Source: Bacteroidales bacterium (GTDB lineage: Bacteria > Bacteroidota > Bacteroidia > Bacteroidales > SMBSF39). From it: a DNA stretch of 8,435 nt. The notes under the pieces are model-generated. The model was given only the letters and a program-made list of their open reading frames with translations. It did no database searches and was not told where the DNA came from. Position numbers and translations under genes: made by a program. Within the stretch, counting starts at the first letter, position 1. Each line of letters opens with the position of its first letter. This document shows positions 1 through 6,136 of this stretch, piece after piece. The stretch spans positions 1 to 8,435 of the forward strand of contig JAIOSH010000051.1 of the NCBI GenBank assembly GCA_021107685.1. The letters are read 5' to 3'.

Positions 1-2270
1 GCAACTGACAGAATAAAAGCGTAAAAAAAGATATCAGCACTCAGTTTTGTATGATAAACATATCCGTTGAGCCAGTGATCCATTGCCAGCCATGCAAAAG
101 GATATGCTATAATGTTTGCAATGATTACCCATTTCATAAAATCTTTTGCTACTAATGATATGACTCCTGAAACAGATGCTCCCAATACTTTCCTGATACC
201 AATTTCTTTGGTTCTTTGTTCAGCCATAAATGCTGCCAGACCAAACAAGCCGAGGCACGAAATGAAAATAGCAAGTAAGGCAAAATACCCGATTATCTTT
301 GTTAGCCTTGCTTCGTCCGTATAATAATCTTTATAAACATCATCTAAAAATTCATATTTAAAAGGGTATCCTGTATTGATTTTCCCCCAGGTTTTCTGTA
401 CATATTCAATTGTCTGCTCCTTATTAGCTGAAGCAATTTTTATGTACATATACCTGCATATTTCAGGATTATAGAACAGAATTAACGGGTCTATGGAGTA
501 TTGCATCGGAAGAAAATGAAAATCTTCAACCATACCGATAATTTTATATTTGTCATCGCCTGATTTAAGCCATTGCCCGACAGGTTCTTTCATATCAAAT
601 ATTTTTGCTGCTTTTTGGTTGATGACAATAGCAGCACTGTCTGTTTGAATATTTTGTTTGTAATATCTTCCTGAACTTAGTTTCATATTCAGTGTTTCAA
701 TGTAATCGGTACCTGTATAGCCAAAACCAATTAATACGTCATCTTCAGGGTTTTTACCTTCCCATTCAAAACCTCCGCCATTGCTTCCTATCATAAACGG
801 AAGGTGGCTTGCCCTTGTAATATTTGTTATATTAGGGTTTTGCTGAAGCTCTGTTTTAAATACTGTAAATTTTTCTTTAGAATCTCCTCTTAAAACAATA
901 AGCATTATATCTTCCGTATCCATTCCAAGTTCTTTATTTTGGACATAAGAGAGTTGTTTGTAAATAACTATAGTGCTGATGATAAGAAACACTGAAAGTG
1001 CAAATTGAAAAACAACGAGTATTCTTCTGAAGTAAAAATTTCCTTTCCCTTTATGTGATCCGCTTTTCATTGCTTTTACAGGATTGAACGAAGATAGATA
1101 AAAAGCCGGATAACTGCCTGCCAACAGCCCGACTGTAAAAATAATTATGATAAACCCAAACCACATCTTAATATCGGTATAATCTATGATAAGTTTTTTT
1201 TCTGAAATATCATTAAAAAAAGGAAGCAGGATATGAACAAGGATTAGTGAAACCCCAAAAGCAAAAACCGTAAGTATCATTGATTCACCGATAAATTGTC
1301 GTATAAGGTTGTTCCTGTCGGCTCCTACGGTTTTTCTGATGGCAATTTCCCTGCTGCGCTTTGCCGAACGCGCTGTGGAAAGATTCATAAAGTTTATGCA
1401 AGCAATAAGCAAAATAAAAACCGCAATAGCAGAAAAAATAAAGATATACTGAATATCTCCCTTTCCACCCGACCATGAATACAAATGAACATTTTTCAGA
1501 GGGAATAAAAACAGGTCAACTTTTTCTCCTTCATCTACTTCGGCTTTTTTTCGAATTAAGTAATCTTTAATTTTTTCATTTACCTTTTTATAATCAGTTC
1601 CTTCTGTTAGTTCAACGTAAACAAAATAGGAATTCCATCCATACCGACTGAGATTGTGTCCGAACTTTTTAATATATTCAAATGGAATGCACATGTCGAA
1701 GCGAAATGATGAATTAGTGGGAGTTTCCTTAATAATCCCGGTTACTTTAAAGCTGTGTTCATTATTTATTTTAATGACCTTTCCAATAGGATATTCTTCT
1801 CCAAAGTATTTTTTTGCCATTTTATCTGTAATCACTATTGAGTTCAGGTCGTCAAAGACATGCTCAGCATTGCCTGTTAGAAATTCGAAAGTAAACATTT
1901 CAAAAAGTTCAGGGTCGGCAAGGCGGAAGTATTCGGTAAATTTCTTGTCTTCATAACTAACTACTCCTGACAAAACATAATACATAAATGAATTGTTAAT
2001 TTCCGGAAAATCAGCCCGGATATCTTTTGCAACGGGTCCGGGCATACACGGAGTAGTGAGAGGTCCGGTGGAATAATATTGTGTCTGTACTAATCTGTAC
2101 AAACGGTCGGCTTTTACGTTAAATCTATCATAGCTCAATTCGTGATTAACCCACAGGAATATCAGGATGGCACAAGCTATACCGATAGCCAGTCCCGAAA
2201 TATTGATTATTGAAAATCCTTTTTGCCTGACCATGTTCCTTATGGTGATGATAAAATAGTTTTTGAACAT
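1..2270 (-). CDS. ABC transporter permease, FtsX/MacB-like (C-terminus off the left edge)
   Basis: An inner-membrane permease subunit of the MacB/FtsX superfamily, which works with a separate ATPase in lipid, peptide or efflux-type mechanotransmission; the substrate cannot be told. The frame is open from the ATG at 2270 to the window edge, 756 codons, with no stop. The first membrane helix is at about residues 18-40 (GLAIGIACAILIFLWV), followed by a periplasmic MacB_PCD-like domain to about 270. Helices follow at about 278-298, 331-355 and 368-392, with the FtsX signature RSREIAIRKTVGA at about 305-318 after the first of these. A second half starts with a helix at about 415-438, a second periplasmic domain, then a helix at about 660-680 followed by RTKEIGIRKVLGAS. 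This duplicated design normally runs to about 780-800 residues, so only a few dozen are missing. No ATPase gene is visible. The family call is firm; the function is inferred. Confidence 0.93.
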   Translation of the reverse strand, partial: MFKNYFIITIRNMVRQKGFSIINISGLAIGIACAILIFLWVNHELSYDRFNVKADRLYRLVQTQYYSTGPLTTPCMPGPVAKDIRADFPEINNSFMYYVLSGVVSYEDKKFTEYFRLADPELFEMFTFEFLTGNAEHVFDDLNSIVITDKMAKKYFGEEYPIGKVIKINNEHSFKVTGIIKETPTNSSFRFDMCIPFEYIKKFGHNLSRYGWNSYFVYVELTEGTDYKKVNEKIKDYLIRKKAEVDEGEKVDLFLFPLKNVHLYSWSGGKGDIQYIFIFSAIAVFILLIACINFMNLSTARSAKRSREIAIRKTVGADRNNLIRQFIGESMILTVFAFGVSLILVHILLPFFNDISEKKLIIDYTDIKMWFGFIIIIFTVGLLAGSYPAFYLSSFNPVKAMKSGSHKGKGNFYFRRILVVFQFALSVFLIISTIVIYKQLSYVQNKELGMDTEDIMLIVLRGDSKEKFTVFKTELQQNPNITNITRASHLPFMIGSNGGGFEWEGKNPEDDVLIGFGYTGTDYIETLNMKLSSGRYYKQNIQTDSAAIVINQKAAKIFDMKEPVGQWLKSGDDKYKIIGMVEDFHFLPMQYSIDPLILFYNPEICRYMYIKIASANKEQTIEYVQKTWGKINTGYPFKYEFLDDVYKDYYTDEARLTKIIGYFALLAIFISCLGLFGLAAFMAEQRTKEIGIRKVLGASVSGVISLVAKDFMKWVIIANIIAYPFAWLAMDHWLNGYVYHTKLSADIFFYAFILSV

Positions 2271-2319
2271 AATACCTGAAAATTTAAATTACTCCGTAGC
2301 TCCGTAGGAGTGCCTACAT

Positions 2320-2492
2320 TTCGACTACGCTCAATGTGCACGCTCAGTGTGAAAAGTGCCTAAAGTTATTTGTTAAAAGTTAAAATGCTGAATTTATAAT
2401 AATCAATTTGCTAAAAGACTGTAGCTATGTTGATATATATCCTTTTATTAAACTTTAGGCACTTTTTACTTTTTATGCTGAGCGTAGTCGAA
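2320..2492. repeat. Interrupted inverted repeat, possible small non-autonomous element
   Basis: Two nested pairs of perfect arms are visible. The outer arms are TTCGACTACGCTCA (2320-2333) and its complement (2479-2492). The inner arms are AAAAGTGCCTAAAGTT (2352-2367) and its complement (2451-2466). An 83-base A+T-rich centre separates the inner arms, and the gaps between arms are 18 and 12 bases. The nested order is what a folded or MITE-like element would show. No transposase and no clear target duplication were seen. I associate the outer arm sequence with dispersed intergenic repeats in Bacteroidota, but that is recollection, not a search. Confidence 0.6.
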
Positions 2493-2554
2493 GTATAGTT
2501 AACTTTAAGTACTTATTTGTTACCTTTTTTATATTATGACTATAAATAATTAAA

Positions 2555-2588
2555 ATTGTTACAGCTTATTTTTATTTTTTTAAATTTG
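2555..2588 (+). promoter_or_regulatory. Candidate Bacteroidota-type promoter for the beta-helix gene
   Basis: TAAATTTG at 2581-2588 matches the -7 consensus TAnnTTTG. ATTG at 2555-2558 stands 22 bases upstream, close to the expected -33 element. Transcription would start near 2595, leaving a leader of about 145 bases before the ATG at 2742. The A+T-rich background makes chance matches likely. Confidence 0.35.
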
Positions 2589-2741
2589 TAGAAAAAAACT
2601 ATAAGTATTTATTTCGTTAAAGAAAACATATTATTAATCAGTCCACATGCTTAACAAAAAACACTATAATAAACAAAGGCGAAATAATACGCATAGTGTA
2701 GTAATTATTTTGAAGTTGTGGTGCATTAAGAAAACAAAAAC

Positions 2742-4265
2742 ATGAAACGATTATCATTTTATTTTTTCATCGTATTTTACGTGAATTCCATGCATCCGGA
2801 ATCTGTTTTAGCAGATACCATCCCGGATAGCACTCAAATTTATGGGATTTGGAATATTGAAGGATCTCCATATGTCATCATGGGACTGGCAAACATCCCA
2901 CCGGATTCTACCCTTACGATCGAGCCGGGGGTCCGCGTTGAATTCAAGTCTTCCACAAACGACAGTGCCTTTGTAATTCAGTACCTGGATATCGGATGGA
3001 TCAAGGCAAATGGGAAAATGATTGCACTGGGAACGGAATCTGATTCAATTATTTTTACATCGTCAGGAGAAGGGTGCTGGGGAGGAATTCATATTGAATA
3101 TTCTTCCGAAAGTAGCCATTTTAAATATTGCAATATAGGGAAATGCAGAACTATAAATGATGAAACAATACCCGGCGAAAACTATGTGGGAGGTTTGACA
3201 TTTAAAAACACTCAGGCCGTGATCGAAAACTCAGACCTTTCACACAACTACATCGGTGTATTTGCCTGGAATTCAGAAATTATTTTGACCCAAAATAGAA
3301 TCAATAATAATATAACTGGGGCAGATTATTTTGAATCATCAGGAAAAGTCTCATCCTCATTATTTAGTGACAACTATGACTATGGGATCGTTTCCCACAC
3401 CTCTTCGGTGAATATGGAAAGTAATATAATCGAAGAGCAATTGCAGGGAATACATTCCTATGAATCCTACGACACCATCATCGGAAATGTAGTACGGAAC
3501 AATTTATGGGGCGGAATTGAAATTACTCGTTGCAATCCTTTGGTATTCAGAAATGTTATTTACGGCAGCAATTCCGGTATCCGTTGCAATGGGAATCCAA
3601 GGATAGTTAACAACACCGTCATCAATAACAATTATTTCGGCATCTACTGCAACTGGCATGCGAAACCAATCCTTATCAACGATATCATTTATGGGAACGG
3701 CAGTTTGATCAATTACGATGCAGATGATACGGTGGTTTTCGCAAACTGTCTTTTACAGGTTAATACCCTACCCGCCGATCTGATTGATGCTGGAGGCAAT
3801 ATTTTCAATGAAGATCCATTGTTTTTTGATCCTGGCAATGAAGACTTTTCCTTGAGTGCAGGTTCGCCTTGCATCAACACTGGCCTCGCCTATTTTGAGT
3901 GGGACGGAGAGGTGATGCTCAACCTTGATCCAGGTCAATACACAGGGATTGCCCCGGATATTGGAGCCATTGAATCGACCGTAGTAAGTATAAAAGAAGA
4001 CTTCTCCATGTGGCAAGGACAAAACCGGATGATTGTATATCCAAATCCATCAACGGGAGGGATGATCAGAATTTATTATCAGGGAGCAGAAACAGCAAAG
4101 GGGTACATTGTTGTTCTGAATTCAATGGGGTATCCGCTACTTAAGCAGGAAATATATGGAGCTGAAAATGTGATCAACATTAGCAACTTGTCTTCTGGAA
4201 TCTATATTGCAGTAATTTATGAGAATAGGAAGGCCATTGGGCAGACGAAGATTGTAGTGCAGTAA
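2742..4265 (+). CDS. Secreted right-handed beta-helix protein with T9SS type A sorting domain
   Basis: A 507-residue exported protein. Residues 1-24 form a signal peptide (Lys-Arg start, aromatic/hydrophobic core, likely cleavage VLA|DT). Residues 30-110 include a lead-in typical of such proteins (LTIEPGVRVEF, then GTESDSIIFTSSG). Residues 115-350 hold degenerate parallel beta-helix coils rich in Asn, Ile and Gly, such as NSDLSHNYIGVF and VNNTVINNNYFGIYC. The closing motifs NEDPLFFDPGNEDFSLSAGSPCINTG-type (357-381) and APDIGAIES (404-412) are the usual end of this domain. Residues 432-507 are the Por secretion tail: YPNPSTGG, a central beta region, then LSSGIYIAVI and a final KIVVQ. That tail directs outer-membrane passage through T9SS and surface anchoring or release. 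The substrate is unknown; polysaccharide binding or cleavage is only a possibility. The gene looks less A+T-rich than those downstream and stands alone. Confidence 0.92.
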   Translation: MKRLSFYFFIVFYVNSMHPESVLADTIPDSTQIYGIWNIEGSPYVIMGLANIPPDSTLTIEPGVRVEFKSSTNDSAFVIQYLDIGWIKANGKMIALGTESDSIIFTSSGEGCWGGIHIEYSSESSHFKYCNIGKCRTINDETIPGENYVGGLTFKNTQAVIENSDLSHNYIGVFAWNSEIILTQNRINNNITGADYFESSGKVSSSLFSDNYDYGIVSHTSSVNMESNIIEEQLQGIHSYESYDTIIGNVVRNNLWGGIEITRCNPLVFRNVIYGSNSGIRCNGNPRIVNNTVINNNYFGIYCNWHAKPILINDIIYGNGSLINYDADDTVVFANCLLQVNTLPADLIDAGGNIFNEDPLFFDPGNEDFSLSAGSPCINTGLAYFEWDGEVMLNLDPGQYTGIAPDIGAIESTVVSIKEDFSMWQGQNRMIVYPNPSTGGMIRIYYQGAETAKGYIVVLNSMGYPLLKQEIYGAENVINISNLSSGIYIAVIYENRKAIGQTKIVVQ

Positions 4266-4280
4266 TCCCGGAATCTGGGA
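4266..4280. other. Small stem-loop directly after the beta-helix stop codon
   Basis: TCCCGG (4266-4271) pairs with CTGGGA (4275-4280), including one G-T pair, around a 3-base loop. It begins immediately after the TAA. It is followed by a run of A, not T, so it is not a standard Rho-independent terminator for the plus strand. It may help 3'-end formation or RNA stability. Confidence 0.35.
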
Positions 4281-4347
4281 AAAAACCTTGTTGAATAAAA
4301 ATAATAAAAACAAATGATATAATAACGCACCAACAATGGCTAATAAA

Positions 4348-4457
4348 GGCTCAAAAACAAACGGGCGACAAGTAGTAAAATGAAACGAATTACAATAAAA
4401 AATACAACAGTGCTGGTTGAAACTTATGTGGGTAATAATACCCGCCAGTTTTTAGCC
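4348..4457. repeat. Imperfect inverted repeat, hairpin-forming spacer element
   Basis: The left arm 4348-4365 (GGCT, bulged C, AAAAAC, AAA, CGGG) pairs with the right arm 4441-4457 (CCCG, CCA, GTTTTT, AGCC). This gives 14 base pairs with one bulged base and one 3x3 internal loop, around a 75-base centre. The bulged, imperfect arms recall integron attC-like or structured-RNA elements, but no canonical attC core was found. Confidence 0.5.
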
Positions 4458-4464
4458 CAAACGT

Positions 4465-4595
4465 CAGTCTGTTTAAAAACTATTAAAAAGCAATTATTTT
4501 GACAAAACAGCAAAATGTATAATATTAAAAAACAGCTATTTAGAAAATTTTAGATTGAGAATAAATAATAATATTCAGGGTTTTTAGACAGACTG
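4465..4595. repeat. Interrupted inverted repeat with about 16-base arms
   Basis: CAGTCTGTTTAAAAAC (4465-4480) and the complement of 4580-4595 (CAGTCTGTCTAAAAAC) differ at one base. They enclose 99 bases of very A+T-rich DNA with no open frame. Size and arrangement suit a small non-autonomous mobile element or a decayed insertion, but no target-site duplication is obvious. Confidence 0.5.
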
Positions 4596-4633
4596 CCGTT
4601 ACGCTACATTTATTAGAACACTTTAAAATTTAA

Positions 4634-4649
4634 TTGCCATATAGGGCAA
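4634..4649. promoter_or_regulatory. Short palindrome upstream of the toxin-antitoxin pair, candidate operator
   Basis: TTGCC and GGCAA flank a 6-base spacer (TTGCCATATAGGGCAA). The site ends 17 bases before the putative -7 element of the toxin-antitoxin promoter, where a self-regulating HigA-type repressor could bind. Its TATAGGGCAA half also resembles the TATAGGCAA motif before the lipoprotein gene, so it may instead be part of a repeat family. Confidence 0.3.
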
Positions 4650-4666
4650 CATTTAAAAATTTATTA

Positions 4667-4674
4667 TATCTTTG
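4667..4674 (+). promoter_or_regulatory. Candidate -7 element for the toxin-antitoxin operon
   Basis: TATCTTTG is a full match to the Bacteroidota -7 consensus TAnnTTTG, 16 bases before the toxin ATG. No good -33 TTTG lies at the usual distance. Transcription would begin about ten bases before the start codon. Confidence 0.45.
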
Positions 4675-4690
4675 CAAAAAGAAAAGATAT

Positions 4691-5038
4691 ATGGATAAAA
4701 GATATGAAGTTTTCTTATCACCGGAAGCACAGACTTTTTAAAATAATTTAGGATTAAAAGAACAACGAAAAATTGACTTTATAATTGACAAAATAGAATT
4801 TAATCTTTTTGGAGATTGGTTTAAAAAATTATCAGGGTCGAAAGGAATTTGGGAATTGGTTGTTGATTTCAGAGGTGTTTTTCATCGACTATTATCATTT
4901 TTTGATACTATAGAACCGAATGACCCATTAATAATTGTAACTTACGGTTTCAAGAAAAAAACAAACAAGACACCGAAAAAAGAAATTGAAAGAGCCGAAA
5001 CATTTAAAAATAATTATTTTTCAGAACATAAAAAATAA
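4691..5038 (+). pseudogene. HigB/Gp49-like toxin gene interrupted by an in-frame TAA
   Basis: The frame from the ATG at 4691 gives MDKRYEVFLSPEAQTF, then TAA at 4739-4741 (codon 17), then continues open to the stop at 5036-5038. Without that stop it is a 115-residue protein of the phage-derived Gp49/HigB (RelE-fold) toxin family, which cleaves mRNA at the ribosome. Diagnostic parts are FKKLSGSKGIWEL (residues 44-56), a basic-hydrophobic strand with FHRLLSFFD (64-72), and LIIVTYGFKKKTNKTP (80-95), then a helical end with EIERAETF. A single A-to-T change at 4740 would restore Leu, giving TFLNNL, as expected for the family's first helix. The gene is 8 bases upstream of its antitoxin, the usual higBA order. 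Reinitiation at an internal TTG (4856) would lack half the fold. Readthrough or a sequencing error cannot be excluded. Confidence 0.82.
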
Positions 5039-5046
5039 ATACTAAA

Positions 5047-5400
5047 ATGGATAAAAGACGAGAAAAATTAAAAAAAATGGGGTTTGTGTCCCACGATGAA
5101 CTTAAAGACAAAGTTTATGGGCTGAAAGGGAGTGAAACCAGAGAACAATATGAAAAAGATTTGAAAATTGAATTAATTGGGGACTTTTTGAAGAAACTGA
5201 GAAAGCAAGAAAATTTGACTCAAGGACAATTAGCAAAATTAATGAATATTGACAAGTCTTATATTTCAAAAATTGAGAATAACTTGAAAGAAACAAAATT
5301 TGGAACAATACGAAAATATGTTGAAGCATTAAAAGTAAATAAGATGTCATTGAAACTGGAATTTGACAATGGGAATTCAGAGGTACTACAACTGATTTAA
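5047..5400 (+). CDS. HigA/Xre-family antitoxin
   Basis: A 117-residue DNA-binding protein expected to neutralise the upstream HigB-like toxin and repress the shared promoter. The N-terminal part (about 12-45: FVSHDELKDKVYGLKGSETREQYEKDL) matches the extension found in antitoxins paired with Gp49/HigB toxins. Residues about 47-96 form a helix-turn-helix of HTH_3/Cro type (LRKQENLTQGQLAKLM, then DKSYISKIENN as recognition helix, then IRKYVEAL). The end (MSLKLEF) is typical. The gene is complete. It starts 8 bases after the toxin frame, so translation was probably coupled; the early toxin stop could reduce that coupling. The toxin and antitoxin share their first 12 bases (ATGGATAAAAGA), perhaps by chance. 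It may persist as an orphan antitoxin or regulator. Confidence 0.9.
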   Translation: MDKRREKLKKMGFVSHDELKDKVYGLKGSETREQYEKDLKIELIGDFLKKLRKQENLTQGQLAKLMNIDKSYISKIENNLKETKFGTIRKYVEALKVNKMSLKLEFDNGNSEVLQLI

Positions 5401-5427
5401 TTCAATTAACAATGAAAACGCAGCTTA

Positions 5428-5545
5428 ACAGCACCTCATAGCCCATGCCGCACATTGTGGTTATCTACAAAATGAGCGGTAAGTTTTAACGATATTGAAA
5501 ATTTATGTACATTCACTGGTAAATGCGGCTACGTCCCATAGCTGT
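5428..5545. repeat. Structured spacer between antitoxin and lipoprotein genes
   Basis: Two alternative folds share bases. Long-range arms are ACAGC (5428-5432) with GCTGT (5541-5545) and GCCGCA (5447-5452) with TGCGGC (5524-5529). A local hairpin uses CCGC-A-CATT (5448-5456) with AATG-A-GCGG (5471-5479), eight pairs and one A-A mismatch around a 14-base loop. The element is more G+C-rich than its flanks and contains no gene. It resembles an imperfect cassette recombination site or a repeat unit. GCTTAAC at 5423-5429 fits the attC R'' consensus RYYYAAC, but the right end (GTTATAGGC) does not fit GTTRRRY. Confidence 0.45.
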
Positions 5546-5551
5546 AAACCG

Positions 5552-6079
5552 TTATAGGCAAATTATAATAATAAAAGAAAGATGAAAATTAATTTAACCC
5601 TTTTTTTAGCTGTTATTGTTGTATTAGTTTCTTGTAATAAAAAGGAAGACAATGAAATAAGCATTAATGTATCTACCTTGACAAACAAATGGTGGGAAAT
5701 TAAATGTATTGATTTAGATCAAAGTCATGCACAAACAACAATAATTGGCGGTCTTGATTATGGAAAATTTTATTTTAACAGTAACGGAACTTACACGAGA
5801 AAAACAGATTCTCCCCAATTGGAAATATGTCATCCAATTGATTCTGTTTTTACTTATGTCATAAATTCGAGTTCTGGTTCTAACTGGGGTATTCCTTTTG
5901 GAGAGATATATGGTTTCTCAACAGATTCGATCTGGACTATTAATAGTAACATCATTACTATCAATCAATGGGGAAGTTGGCAAATAATTGAACAGAATAA
6001 TTCTAGAATAACCTTAAAATCAAGCCGAACTAATTATCTCTATGAATATACTATAATTGAAGAATAAATCTGCCTATAA
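5552..6079. repeat. 13-base inverted repeat bracketing the lipoprotein gene
   Basis: TTATAGGCAAATT (5552-5564) and AATCTGCCTATAA (6067-6079) are inverted copies with one mismatch. The left copy ends 17 bases before the lipoprotein ATG and the right copy starts at the last base of its stop codon. The tight fit around a single gene is the arrangement expected of a gene cassette, but a 13-base match in A+T-rich DNA is not proof. Confidence 0.5.
5582..6067 (+). CDS. Small lipoprotein, possibly lipocalin-like
   Basis: A 161-residue predicted lipoprotein. Residues 1-17 form a signal peptide with a lipobox LVSC; Cys18 would be lipidated after cleavage by signal peptidase II. The following NKKEDNE places Lys-Glu-Asp close behind the Cys, similar to the K-(D/E)2 lipoprotein export signal described in some Bacteroidota, so surface exposure is possible. 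The rest is rich in beta-strand patterns: NKWWEIKCIDL near the start, GKFYFNSNGTYTRK in the middle, WQIIEQNNSRITLKSS near the end. This order (an early tryptophan, a G-x-Y/F-x-F-x-x-x-G-T-Y strand, a late I-x-L strand) resembles Bacteroidota lipocalin-like domains, but that assignment is tentative. Ligand and role are unknown. It stands alone between repeat elements; no good TAnnTTTG promoter was found upstream. Confidence 0.82.
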   Translation: MKINLTLFLAVIVVLVSCNKKEDNEISINVSTLTNKWWEIKCIDLDQSHAQTTIIGGLDYGKFYFNSNGTYTRKTDSPQLEICHPIDSVFTYVINSSSGSNWGIPFGEIYGFSTDSIWTINSNIITINQWGSWQIIEQNNSRITLKSSRTNYLYEYTIIEE

Positions 6080-6087
6080 TATATTTG
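6056..6087 (+). promoter_or_regulatory. Candidate promoter for the DUF3108 gene
   Basis: TATATTTG at 6080-6087 matches TAnnTTTG, and ATTG ending at 6059 gives a 20-base spacer, close to the Bacteroidota -33/-7 spacing. It lies at the end of the lipoprotein gene and would give a leader of about 45 bases before the ATG at 6137. It overlaps the right arm of the inverted repeat around the lipoprotein gene. Confidence 0.5.
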
Positions 6088-6136
6088 GGTTTTAAACATT
6101 TTTTATTTTAGGCACTGATTAGTAACAATTTTTTTA

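Larger units (their letters stand above)
2271..2741. other. Divergent intergenic region without a gene
   Basis: This 471-base A+T-rich spacer lies between the divergent permease and beta-helix genes. I find no convincing reading frame. It contains an interrupted inverted repeat (2320-2492), two short direct repeats (CTCCGTAG at 2292-2299 and 2300-2307; a 12-mer at 2327-2338 repeated with one mismatch at 2340-2351), a 7-base inverted pair ACACTAT/ATAGTGT (2661-2667, 2693-2699), and one candidate rightward promoter. No TAnnTTTG-type promoter was recognised for the leftward permease gene. Confidence 0.6.
4266..4690. other. Intergenic region with hairpin-forming repeats, no convincing gene
   Basis: This 425-base stretch between the beta-helix gene and the toxin remnant holds a stem-loop at its left end, two interrupted inverted repeats (4348-4457 and 4465-4595), a short palindrome (4634-4649) and the putative promoter of the toxin-antitoxin pair. 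A 40-codon frame at 4380-4502 (starting MKRITIKNTTV) resembles nothing I recognise, has no clear ribosome-binding site, and overlaps both inverted repeats. Confidence 0.55.

Noticed and set aside
112..1956. Several plus-strand frames of 60-100 codons (112-324, 1296-1478, 1654-1956) and a minus-strand one at 1285-1476
   Set aside because: They lie inside the permease gene in other frames, have biased low-information translations and no family resemblance. The minus-strand permease frame is continuous and recognisable throughout.
3768..4022. Minus-strand frame of 84 codons
   Set aside because: It is antisense to the beta-helix gene, which has recognisable motifs across the same stretch.
4266..4300. 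Rho-independent terminator after the beta-helix gene
   Set aside because: The hairpin is short and followed by A residues instead of a T-run on the coding strand.
4380..4502. A 40-codon plus-strand frame starting MKRITIKNTTV
   Set aside because: Short, no recognisable family or ribosome-binding site, and it overlaps the arms of two inverted repeats. I could not support it as a gene.
4856..5038. A 60-codon gene starting with TTG
   Set aside because: It is in frame with, and simply the C-terminal part of, the interrupted HigB/Gp49-like toxin. The fold would be incomplete.
5102..5350. Minus-strand frame of 82 codons
   Set aside because: Antisense to the antitoxin, whose HTH motif is clear.
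4320..5565. True integron attC sites
   Set aside because: The right-hand cores do not fit GTTRRRY, arm pairing is weak, and no integron integrase is present. Kept only as a cassette-like hypothesis.
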